Origin: Firmicutes bacterium UBA6132 | GTDB lineage: Bacteria > Bacillota_A > Clostridia > Tissierellales > Sedimentibacteraceae | Reading direction: 5' to 3' | DNA length: 6,250 nucleotides | Assembly (NCBI GenBank): GCA_002435835.1 | Contig: DIVM01000071.1 | Span: 1 to 6,250, forward strand | Made by a program: the position numbers and the translations under genes | The notes under the pieces: model-generated | Database searches by the model: none | The model's input: the letters and a program-made list of their open reading frames with translations, nothing else | Told to the model about the DNA's origin: nothing | Part shown: positions 1-6,250 of the stretch, in pieces | How the letters are laid out: each line of letters opens with the position of its first letter | How positions within the stretch are numbered: the first letter of the stretch is position 1

Positions 1-2
1 AA

Positions 3-1499
3 ACAACTTTTCAGGAATTCCTCGTTCCAGCTTTGAGAGCAAAGAAATGGATTCTCGTTGGAGATATAAAACAACTGTCCCCTTACACTGATCAAAAAAA
101 CCTAATTGATAATTTCAATATGAAAATTGGCTTAAATAACGGTAATGCTAATTTAATCATTAATCAGTATTTAAAACCATCCTACAGGGACCAAAAAAAA
201 TGCTGTCTAGTTCTAACTGATGCAGATTATGAAAGCCTGAAAGAAGAAGTAAATTTAAGAGTAAATAATAAAGAAAAATGTGATTTTAAAAACACTTTTA
301 TTTTCCTTGAAAAAAACCAATCAAATAATGAATTCTATTGTTTATCTATTGATGATTGCATTGGCATGAAAAGGAACTCTTTTTATTTATTAGGAATAGA
401 CATATTATTTGTTAGAAGTAGCCAATATGAGCAAGTTAAAGAGTTTATACCCTCTCATCTATTCATATACACAAATATTAAAGGGTTTGATTTAAAATAC
501 AATTTATTTAAAACCAATCACTTTTACAATAAGGAAGAACATGAAGCAAATAATAAGGCTAATGAAGAATTTCTAGAAAGTACTTGGGGCAGAGAAATAG
601 TTTGGCGAATGACTCGAAATTTTGAATCAAGGTATGCTTCAAAAGATAATAAATATAAGGATGATATTCATTATTTATTGCCAGAGAAAAACAAAGAGAC
701 AATTTTAAGTTTTTATAAAACAATGTATAGAATAGCATTGCCTTCAATTCTAGAAATACTGCAAAAAGGCATTGGAAAAGAGCAACGAGATATTTATGAT
801 AATGTGTTGAATTCGGGGTTTCCAACAGAAAAATTTATACAAAGGTTTGAACGACTTGAATATCAACACCGAATGCATCCAGACATCTCAAAGTACTCTA
901 GAAGCTTATTTTATGACAACCAAGCGTTAGTAGATTCTAAAACGCTCAACCGAGAATGGAACTACTCTAGATTCAAAGCAAGAAACATGTGGATAGATGT
1001 AAGAACCGGAAGATTATCTCGTAAACACAATCCAGATGAAATACGAGTAATGATGAATGAATTGAATACTTTTATTCAATGGGCAAAAGAAAATCCTAAA
1101 AAAAATAAAGAGCCTTACTCCATTGCATGTCTCACTTTTTATCGGGGGCAAGAAAAAGAAATAAGAACAGAATTACAAAAATTTCCAAATTGTAGTTATC
1201 GCACCAGTACTTTTTTCAAAGATGATGTTGACATATATTTACATACTGTTGATAAGTTTCAAGGACGAGAAGTAGACATTACATTAATTTCCATGGTGCA
1301 AAATAAAAAAATAGGCTTTTTAGATTCGCCAAACAGATTGAATGTAGCTATGACTAGAGCGAGATTTCTTAGAGTAATCATAGGCGATCACCAATTTTTT
1401 AAGAATAATAGACAAAGTTTTGAATTAAATCAATTGGCAGAACAATCAGTATTATTTGATGAGGATAAGTATGAAAATAGAACTAAAAAAAATTATTAA
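3..1499 (+). CDS. UPF1/DNA2-like superfamily 1 helicase, C-terminal part (5' truncated by window)
   Basis: ATP-driven nucleic-acid helicase or translocase of the UPF1/DNA2-like (COG1112, AAA_11/AAA_12) type. The reading frame is open from the first complete codon at position 3, so the TTG at 33 is an internal leucine and the true start lies off the left edge. Counting from codon 3, 498 residues are visible. Motif III is GDIKQLSP (residues 20-27). The YQHRMHP motif, like the QYRMHP of UPF1-type enzymes, is at 287-293, LTFYRGQ at 377-383, motif V (DKFQGREVD) at 417-425 and motif VI (NRLNVAMTRAR, arginine finger region) at 444-454. The residues before motif III (TTFQEFLVPAL) are the kind that follow a Walker B DEAS in this family, but Walker A and B are outside the window. 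About 250 residues separate motifs III and IV, far more than usual, so an inserted domain is likely. The 3' end overlaps the next gene by 29 bp. Whether it acts on RNA or DNA cannot be told from sequence. Confidence 0.93.
   Translation, partial: TTFQEFLVPALRAKKWILVGDIKQLSPYTDQKNLIDNFNMKIGLNNGNANLIINQYLKPSYRDQKKCCLVLTDADYESLKEEVNLRVNNKEKCDFKNTFIFLEKNQSNNEFYCLSIDDCIGMKRNSFYLLGIDILFVRSSQYEQVKEFIPSHLFIYTNIKGFDLKYNLFKTNHFYNKEEHEANNKANEEFLESTWGREIVWRMTRNFESRYASKDNKYKDDIHYLLPEKNKETILSFYKTMYRIALPSILEILQKGIGKEQRDIYDNVLNSGFPTEKFIQRFERLEYQHRMHPDISKYSRSLFYDNQALVDSKTLNREWNYSRFKARNMWIDVRTGRLSRKHNPDEIRVMMNELNTFIQWAKENPKKNKEPYSIACLTFYRGQEKEIRTELQKFPNCSYRTSTFFKDDVDIYLHTVDKFQGREVDITLISMVQNKKIGFLDSPNRLNVAMTRARFLRVIIGDHQFFKNNRQSFELNQLAEQSVLFDEDKYENRTKKNY
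1461..1466 (+). promoter_or_regulatory. Ribosome binding site choosing the ATG at 1471
   Basis: GAGGAT ends in the right range ahead of the ATG at 1471, with six bases between GAGG and the start codon. The in-frame TTG at 1456 and ATG at 1459 lie before or inside this site and have no Shine-Dalgarno of their own. The ATG at 1510, just after the helicase stop, also lacks one. The site lies within the helicase coding sequence. Confidence 0.7.
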
Positions 1500-3045
1500 A
1501 ATAAAAACAATGCAAGTAATTGCTGATGTTAAAGTAAATCAAAGCATAAGTAAAAATATTATTGCTATATTAAAATTCATTAAGGATAACGACTCAAATA
1601 CTGATAGTCTTTTCGAATTCTTAAATCTTCAGAGTATTGCAAATTCACAAAAAATAATTGAAAGTATTTTAGAATATTTGAGAAAGTTAAAACTACTTAC
1701 GTCCAGTAATTCATTAACCCCTTATGCTCAAGATGCTATCCTTAAAGACCAATTTTTAATTTCCGAGCGAGGTAAATATAAGTTTTTATATTTTGAAGAT
1801 AGTGTATTAGGAAATATACTTTTAACATTTGAGAGAGTCGATAGTTCTCCAAGCATCAATGAAGATGAATTAAGTGAGTATGATGAACTTAAGTTTGACC
1901 AAAAAGAATATTTAAATATCAAAGATGACCAAATTTTTAAATTAGCTAAAATCTACAGTGGATCAAATAACATGAAATTTCCTTGCATTTTTTCTGATGA
2001 CTTTGGGCCAGCATTTATATCTTGGCGAATAGATTCAAATCTAAATTATACTTCGGAAGTTTTCATAAACAACTTATCCTTAATCCATAGAGAAAAAAAA
2101 TTACTAATTAGTAATTTACCCAATCCCATTGATTCTATTGTTAAGTTCATTACAGATAGAAATGAAAATCTTGTTTGGGAAAGAGTCGAAGAAAAATTTA
2201 GTGTACGTGATATTCATCTTTTAAATAATACAGAATTATTCAATTTTGTTTCTAAAGTAGAATATAAAGATGTGGTAATCGAAGAGTTTGGAGAATATGA
2301 AGAGATCATAATTAATGATATTCCTTTAACCACTAATACTGAAAACTTTTATAATTGGTTCTTGGAAATTCTTGAGAATAATATTTCAATTAATTTTATC
2401 AGTAAGAATGAATTATTTTATATGCGAAACCAATTAATGGATTATGAACAATTCAAAAAATTTAAAAAAACTCTTCAAAAAATTGACAGTGAAACAATTT
2501 TAACAAATTTTATTGAGGATAAAAACTTTGTGGGATTTTGGCATGTTCAATCTGCAATAGATCTGTCACTAAAAGAAGAAAATTACGCACTTGACATTTG
2601 GAATATTAATAACGAAGATCATTCGATTTATGAAGTGGTAACAAAAATCGTTGGGGGTTATACTCCAGAGAAAATGGTTTTTTTTAGTAAATACTTGGAT
2701 TTAAGAAGTCAAATTGCAAAATTTGAACTTTTTGCTGAATCATTTAAAAGTTTAGGCGCAGAAAAGATCATTCTTGTTTCAAAAAACAATGTTGAATTAA
2801 AAAATAATGGCATTATAATTAAAGTTAACGATCAATGGACACATGATCGCCATTTTGCTTTTATGACAAAAGGGCAATGGTTTTTTTATAAAATGACAGG
2901 AGAACTAGATCAATGCAGATTTGAATCGAATGATATTAAATCATGGGATATTAATACACCCGGGACTTGGCAGGAAATTTCCTTTTTAAAATTGAATCAA
3001 TCTGAGTTTCCCGAGAAATTAATTTCTATAATTGAAGAAAGTTAA
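1471..3045 (+). CDS. Uncharacterised 524-residue protein; possible N-terminal winged helix and C-terminal PLD-like domain
   Basis: I do not recognise this protein as a named family. Residues about 24-100 look helical, with short repeated helices and a following β-type stretch (GKYKFLYF, 101-108), compatible with a winged-helix nucleic-acid-binding domain; this is a weak call. The middle (110-390) has mixed α/β composition and no motif I can name. The C-terminal part has a β-α-β pattern (MVFFSKYLD at 402-410, then IILVSKNN at 433-440) followed by WTHDRHFAF (456-464) and KGQWFFYKMTGELD (467-480). That order resembles PLD-like domains of the MIT_C kind, where an HDR motif is followed by a strand and a turn with W, S/G, L and D. 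If so, H458 and R460 would be the site residues. No signal peptide or membrane segment is seen. The start at 1471 is chosen for its ribosome binding site. The gene overlaps the helicase by 29 bp and is followed after 11 bp by the PLD-like coiled-coil gene, so co-expression and a role with the helicase are likely. Confidence 0.85.
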   Translation: MKIELKKIIKIKTMQVIADVKVNQSISKNIIAILKFIKDNDSNTDSLFEFLNLQSIANSQKIIESILEYLRKLKLLTSSNSLTPYAQDAILKDQFLISERGKYKFLYFEDSVLGNILLTFERVDSSPSINEDELSEYDELKFDQKEYLNIKDDQIFKLAKIYSGSNNMKFPCIFSDDFGPAFISWRIDSNLNYTSEVFINNLSLIHREKKLLISNLPNPIDSIVKFITDRNENLVWERVEEKFSVRDIHLLNNTELFNFVSKVEYKDVVIEEFGEYEEIIINDIPLTTNTENFYNWFLEILENNISINFISKNELFYMRNQLMDYEQFKKFKKTLQKIDSETILTNFIEDKNFVGFWHVQSAIDLSLKEENYALDIWNINNEDHSIYEVVTKIVGGYTPEKMVFFSKYLDLRSQIAKFELFAESFKSLGAEKIILVSKNNVELKNNGIIIKVNDQWTHDRHFAFMTKGQWFFYKMTGELDQCRFESNDIKSWDINTPGTWQEISFLKLNQSEFPEKLISIIEES

Positions 3046-3047
3046 TT

Positions 3048-3052
3048 AGGTG
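3048..3052 (+). promoter_or_regulatory. Ribosome binding site for the 811-residue protein
   Basis: AGGTG sits in the 11-bp gap after the preceding TAA stop, four bases before the ATG at 3057. The spacing is short but usable, and it is the only candidate near this start. No promoter or terminator fits in so small a gap, so the two genes share a transcript. Confidence 0.6.
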
Positions 3053-3056
3053 AAAA

Positions 3057-5492
3057 ATGAATAATAAAATTCAAAACGTACATTTAAATAGAAATTATAA
3101 CTATCTTGATCGTCAATTAAATGATTTTTTTGAAAAAATCGCTATCTCGGAAAAAAACATCTACGATGAAATAACTGTTGATGAAATACTAAACACTACT
3201 AAAAGTTTCGTTTGTATAATGATTGATGAGGAGTTACCATCATCTGTACTGGAAAAAATTAAAGCTATGTTTCAACAAAATGTAAGAGTTTATATTTTAA
3301 CCAAAAATTTTTATGAATCTTATAATTTATCTATTGCTGGTTATTCCCACATTCGAATATGTGAAGACATATCAGGCACAATGATTATAAGTGATCCTAA
3401 AAAAACTAAAGCATCTATTTATATTGCAAAGAATAAAGGGGTATTAATTAAATATCCAAATAATATTATTGATGAGTCCTTTCAATTTTTTTGTTATAAT
3501 TTTTGGCACAATTCTACTCATGAATTAATTGATAGTAAAATGATACAAAAGGCTTCCCGTGAGCCAATTGATATTTTTCCTCTTTTGGCACCTAAACACT
3601 TTTTTTATTCCAATAGTAGAATTAAAAATGATAAAGATAAAATATTCAATTTAATGGAATCAGCGAAAACGGATATTGAAATAGTATCTGATTATTATGG
3701 ATATTCAACAGAATTATTTGATGAATTGATTCAAAAATCTAATAATAATGTTAATATTATTCTTTATTTCAAAAATGACACCAAAAATAAAGAACTTCTT
3801 GAATATTTTAAGAATACGAATATAAATTTGGTTGCGATTGAAGACTGTAAAGTTCAGTATATTAATGTGGATAAAAAACATTTATATTTTCTTATGACTA
3901 ATATGGAATCGGCCTTAAAAAGCAACGCAAATCAATGTAGTTGCGGTGTCTATACAGAGAATTTTCAAGTAGAAATAAATAATTACATAGATTTTTTATG
4001 GAGATTTAATGATTTCTCAACACTAGGTGATTTGGAGTCAGATGTGATAATGATGCAACTTGCGGGGAATTCAAATAAAGAAATTAAAATAATTGATAAT
4101 ACAGTCTGTTCTGAAGAAGTTGAACTTGAAAATCTAGAAGATCTAAAGGATCAAGCATTTGATGAAAACTATATAAAATTAAAAGGCTATTCTAATCCGG
4201 AGATAAGTAAAAATATAAGTTTTAATATCATTCTAAAGCCAAAACAAAGAGAAGAAAGCGCCAGAGAAGATATTTTGTATAGTCAATGGGGGGCTGTAAA
4301 AGAAAAGCTAAGTAGAAACATTGATTCTCTTAATAAAAAATTAGAAGAAAGTAAGCAAAAAAGAGATAGTAACGAAGCAAATATAGTCAATATGTTTAAA
4401 AGCATATTTACAGGAAAAAGCATTAGTTATGGAAAAATGAGTAAAGATCTCAAAAATGCAAAACTATCGCTTGAAAGCCCAAATCTAAATATAAATAAAA
4501 CTGAAGAACTAATAAAAATATTAAATAATATATATAATAATATCAAAAATGATATGTTAGATATTGACAAAACTCTAAAGCAAAATCAACAGTATAAAGA
4601 ATGGGAAAAGCAAAAAAACTTTAGAGAACAAGATCTTGAAAATTACCACAAAAAATATATTGAAAATGAGAAGAAATACAATGAAAGTGAAATCCATCAA
4701 GAATTAGAAGTGGCTAAAAAGAGTATTAGTCAATTGGAAACCAAGATTAGCGAAGAGAGAAAAAAAATAGAATCCAAGTCAGATTATAAAAAAACATTGG
4801 GTAAGTATGAAAGTATACTTAGTAATATCAACAATTATATAAAAAAAGAACGAAATAATAAAAAGCATAAAGACTTAGAAAATGGAACGAAAGAGATCTC
4901 AAGGTCTTTAGTTGAATTATCGGAGAATAAAAACAAAGTTGAGGAGGACCTGGCAAACCTACAACCAGTAGAAGGGAGCATTTTTAAAAGCTATTATAAT
5001 TACTTCTTTAATAATTTTTTAGACTGTGTCAATAACAATGAAATTTGTGAGATATTAAATGTTTTATATCTTATTAAAGTAGACAATGAAAAACTACAAG
5101 AAAAAATGTTGGATTTTTCACAAAAAGAAAAACAGTTTTTTGATTTAAAAACTATTTTTATGAATTCAGAGAGTAAGTATAAAAAAGAAAAGCTAGATTT
5201 TGACAATAAATTCAGCGAGTTCATTTTTAAAGAAAACGATTACAAAGTAGATACAAGTTTTGAAGAAGTGGCGTCTAAAAAAAAGAAAAAACAAAAAGAG
5301 AATAAAACAAAAGAAAATTTAATTGAAATAACCAAATTTGAGGAAGTTCCACAAGAAGACATCCCTTTGGTAGGAAAACTATATACTCAAAAGAATAGCC
5401 GTTATCTAGCAATTGAGTATTGGGAACAGCTTGAACAAGCAAGAATTGAAGCTAAAAGACTTAACGCTAAAATAGTATGTGAAAGGGGTTAG
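3057..5492 (+). CDS. Degenerate PLD-like, two-lobed protein with long coiled coils and a conserved-looking C-terminal module
   Basis: The 811-residue protein has an N-terminal half that reads as two copies of a phospholipase D-like lobe. Copy 1 (about 50-155) and copy 2 (about 200-317) share the order: strand, helix, strand ending in K-N (FVCIMIDEEL...VYILTKN and IEIVSDYYGY...ILYFKN), then ED, then an aspartate followed by lysines (SDPKK at 112-116, VDKK at 271-274), then an aromatic F-W end (NFW, FLW). In the HxKxxxxD pattern the aspartates D113 and D272 remain, but H and K are replaced by S106/T108 and K265/Q267, so PLD-type hydrolysis is unlikely; a binding or scaffold role is more plausible. 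Charged, heptad-like helices at about 408-440, 505-640 and 680-725 predict extended coiled coils. A lysine-rich linker (741-747) leads to a compact end, VGKLYTQKNSRYLAIEYW (772-789) and QARIEAKRLNAKIV. No signal peptide or membrane segment is seen. Its stop is one base before the DUF2997 start. PLD assignment is by pattern only. Confidence 0.85.
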   Translation: MNNKIQNVHLNRNYNYLDRQLNDFFEKIAISEKNIYDEITVDEILNTTKSFVCIMIDEELPSSVLEKIKAMFQQNVRVYILTKNFYESYNLSIAGYSHIRICEDISGTMIISDPKKTKASIYIAKNKGVLIKYPNNIIDESFQFFCYNFWHNSTHELIDSKMIQKASREPIDIFPLLAPKHFFYSNSRIKNDKDKIFNLMESAKTDIEIVSDYYGYSTELFDELIQKSNNNVNIILYFKNDTKNKELLEYFKNTNINLVAIEDCKVQYINVDKKHLYFLMTNMESALKSNANQCSCGVYTENFQVEINNYIDFLWRFNDFSTLGDLESDVIMMQLAGNSNKEIKIIDNTVCSEEVELENLEDLKDQAFDENYIKLKGYSNPEISKNISFNIILKPKQREESAREDILYSQWGAVKEKLSRNIDSLNKKLEESKQKRDSNEANIVNMFKSIFTGKSISYGKMSKDLKNAKLSLESPNLNINKTEELIKILNNIYNNIKNDMLDIDKTLKQNQQYKEWEKQKNFREQDLENYHKKYIENEKKYNESEIHQELEVAKKSISQLETKISEERKKIESKSDYKKTLGKYESILSNINNYIKKERNNKKHKDLENGTKEISRSLVELSENKNKVEEDLANLQPVEGSIFKSYYNYFFNNFLDCVNNNEICEILNVLYLIKVDNEKLQEKMLDFSQKEKQFFDLKTIFMNSESKYKKEKLDFDNKFSEFIFKENDYKVDTSFEEVASKKKKKQKENKTKENLIEITKFEEVPQEDIPLVGKLYTQKNSRYLAIEYWEQLEQARIEAKRLNAKIVCERG
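5277..5284 (+). other. A8 run forming a dnaX-type slippery site (A AAA AAG) in the PLD-like gene
   Basis: In the zero frame the codons here read AAA AAA AAG, so the heptamer A AAA AAG is in the phase used for -1 ribosomal frameshifting in E. coli dnaX. A -1 shift would read about six more codons and stop at TAA 5303-5305, removing the lysine-rich linker's end and the C-terminal module. I see no strong upstream Shine-Dalgarno-like stimulator and no clear downstream stem-loop, and lysine-rich coding in AT-rich DNA makes such runs by chance. Function is doubtful; the sequence itself is certain. Confidence 0.3.
5483..5488 (+). promoter_or_regulatory. Ribosome binding site choosing the ATG at 5494
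   Basis: AAGGGG lies inside the last codons of the preceding gene and ends five bases before the ATG at 5494. This favours ATG 5494 over the in-frame GTG at 5479, which would place the site inside the coding region and has no such signal of its own. Confidence 0.75.
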
Positions 5493-5493
5493 T

Positions 5494-5700
5494 ATGAAAG
5501 AATTTAAAGTTATTGTTGACATTGACCGAGAAGGAAAAATAAAAATGGAGACAAAGGGTTTCTCTGGCTCCTCTTGTGTCGATGAGATTCAGGAAATTCT
5601 AAAAGGATTAATGGAAATTGAAAAATTAGAAAAGACAAGTGAATTTTATACTAATTGTGAAGAAAAAACAGTAACAATTAAAAAAGGAAGTAAGGTATGA
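5494..5700 (+). CDS. DUF2997 family small protein
   Basis: A 68-residue protein with the look of the DUF2997 family (Pfam PF11211), whose function is unknown to me. It begins with a strand pair (FKVIVDIDREGKIKMET, 4-20), then the signature-like G-F-S-G-S-S-C (22-28), a helix (DEIQEILKGLMEI, 30-42), then K-T-S-E-F-Y (47-52) and a final strand. C28 lies at the conserved glycine-cysteine position as I recall the family; a second cysteine is C55. Size is normal for the family. It starts one base after the PLD-like gene's stop and overlaps the DUF1257 gene by 4 bp (ATGA), which indicates translational coupling. DUF2997 and DUF1257 genes commonly sit side by side, including in cyanobacteria, and the pairing here supports both calls. 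It may act as a small partner protein of DUF1257, but that is inference. Confidence 0.8.
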   Translation: MKEFKVIVDIDREGKIKMETKGFSGSSCVDEIQEILKGLMEIEKLEKTSEFYTNCEEKTVTIKKGSKV

Positions 5701-6110
5701 GTTGTAGGATAACTGTAAAATTACCCATTCTAGATTATGATTGTTTAGTACAGGCTTTAGAAAAAATGAAACTGTCCTATCAAGTAATTGATGAAAATAA
5801 GATAATTATTACCCATTATCATAGAATATCTATTGAAAGAAAGAATAATCAATTCAATATTATTGGTGAAGATTTTCTCATTAATACAATTAAACCCGAG
5901 TTAATTGAAAAATATCAATATTTTTACAATCAAAAACTTCTAAAAACCGCTGAAGAGGAAAAGAGGCGTCTGGAAGAAGAAAGAAAAAGATATATTGAAA
6001 CTCAAAAGCAAGCAATTTGTGAAAAAGCAAAAAGAATGGGTTATAGCATAAAAGAGAGTAATGATGCCGACAGCATTCGGTTAGTTTTAGTGAGAAGAGT
6101 ATATGATTGA
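5697..6110 (+). CDS. DUF1257 (Ycf35-like) family protein
   Basis: A 137-residue protein that fits DUF1257 (Pfam PF06868), the family of the plastid and cyanobacterial Ycf35 proteins; biochemical function is not known to me. The N-terminus (MSCRITVKLPILDYDCLVQAL, with the typical S-x-x-T/V-K-x-x-I-x-D start followed by a helix) leads to short strands (KIIITHYHRISIER, 35-48; FNIIGEDF, 53-60). The C-terminus has the family's signature order: AKRMGYSIKE (111-120), then an acidic turn, then DSIRLVLVRR (125-134). Between these, residues about 82-108 form a very charged E/K/R helix that could be a coiled coil. The ATG overlaps the preceding stop (ATGA), with GGAAG at 5686-5690 as ribosome binding site. 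The next gene begins at the last base of the TGA stop. The tight coupling on both sides suggests that DUF2997, DUF1257 and the radical SAM protein are made in matched amounts. Confidence 0.8.
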   Translation: MSCRITVKLPILDYDCLVQALEKMKLSYQVIDENKIIITHYHRISIERKNNQFNIIGEDFLINTIKPELIEKYQYFYNQKLLKTAEEEKRRLEEERKRYIETQKQAICEKAKRMGYSIKESNDADSIRLVLVRRVYD

Positions 6111-6250
6111 TGCTTAATATAAATAGTATTGAATTGGTTAGTGAAATCTATGGACCCGGTAAAAGAACGGTTATTTGGGTACAGGGATGCAAAATTAGGT
6201 GTAAAGGTTGTTGGAATACTGAAATGTGGTCGCTTAAAAAGAATAAGCTA
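6110..6250 (+). CDS. Radical SAM activase-like / 4Fe-4S single cluster domain protein, N-terminal part (3' truncated by window)
   Basis: The first 47 residues are visible and the frame is open to the edge. VIWVQGCKIRCKGCWN (21-36) carries C27, C31 and C34 in the CxxxCxxC spacing that binds the 4Fe-4S cluster of radical SAM enzymes. The following TEMW recalls the GC-x3-C-x2-CYN-x3-W pattern of NrdG (anaerobic ribonucleotide reductase activase) and related 4Fe-4S single cluster domains (Fer4_12/Fer4_14). Such enzymes cleave S-adenosylmethionine to form a radical, often to activate a partner protein. No NrdD-like partner is in the window, so a ribonucleotide reductase role is not supported. The ATG at 6110 overlaps the DUF1257 stop by one base (TGATG); an in-frame TTG at 6107 is an alternative. 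A weak GAGAAGAG (about 6092-6099) is the likely ribosome binding site. Cluster binding is a confident call; the target is unknown. Confidence 0.82.
   Translation, partial: MLNINSIELVSEIYGPGKRTVIWVQGCKIRCKGCWNTEMWSLKKNKL

Noticed and set aside
33..35. TTG as start codon of the helicase
   Set aside because: The frame is open upstream to the window edge and the upstream residues fit the family's sequence between Walker B and motif III, so this is an internal leucine.
559..825. Minus-strand open frame of 88 codons
   Set aside because: It lies wholly within the helicase gene, has no recognisable motif, and is a shadow in AT-rich DNA.
1728..1922. Minus-strand open frame of 64 codons
   Set aside because: It lies inside the 524-residue gene, is serine-rich low-complexity antisense, and shows no motif.
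2680..2692. T-run that might be a terminator
   Set aside because: It lies inside a coding region and no GC-rich stem precedes it on either strand.
3939..3953. CSC cysteine pair (294 and 296) in the PLD-like protein as a zinc site
   Set aside because: Only two closely spaced cysteines with no second matching pair nearby; better read as part of a β-strand of the second PLD-like lobe.
5000..5224. Minus-strand open frame of 74 codons
   Set aside because: It is antisense to the coiled-coil region; its S/F/L-rich make-up is what reversed K/E-rich codons give.
6110..6250. Calling the last gene nrdG
   Set aside because: The CxxxCxxC pattern is shared by many radical SAM activases, and no nrdD is present; the neighbours point to the DUF1257-associated type.
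1..6250. Naming the locus as Mokosh
   Set aside because: No kinase domain is visible, the PLD-like protein lacks HxK, and extra genes are present; only a loose resemblance can be supported.

Overview
The window is a stretch of AT-rich DNA (about 70% A+T by eye) lying inside one plus-strand operon. At least six genes follow each other with gaps of at most 11 bp or with overlaps of 1 to 29 bp. Both ends are cut: the first gene lacks its start and the last has only its first 47 codons. Purine-rich Shine-Dalgarno sites and the base composition fit a low-GC bacterium, perhaps a Firmicute, but nothing seen fixes the taxon. I see no promoter, terminator, RNA gene, insertion sequence, CRISPR array or phage gene.

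Layout: (1) 3-1499, the C-terminal part of a UPF1/DNA2-like superfamily 1 helicase (motifs III to VI present, Walker A and B lost off the left edge), with an unusual insert of about 250 residues between motifs III and IV. (2) 1471-3045, a 524-residue protein I cannot name, with a possible winged helix near the N-terminus and a possible phospholipase D-like fold with an H-D-R-H motif at the C-terminus. (3) 3057-5492, an 811-residue protein with two degenerate phospholipase D-like lobes that have lost the catalytic H and K, then long coiled coils, a lysine-rich linker and a small C-terminal module. (4) 5494-5700, a small DUF2997-like protein. (5) 5697-6110, a DUF1257 (Ycf35-like) protein. (6) 6110-6250 and beyond, a radical SAM activase-like protein with a CxxxCxxC cluster motif.

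The tight packing suggests that the genes are made together and act as one system. The combination of a UPF1-like helicase, a PLD-like coiled-coil protein and the DUF2997/DUF1257/radical SAM trio is not one I can assign to a named system. The helicase plus PLD-like pair recalls the Mokosh anti-phage system, where a COG1112-type helicase works with a PLD-domain partner, but here the PLD-like protein looks catalytically dead and extra genes are present. A defence or nucleic-acid surveillance role is therefore inference, not demonstrated.
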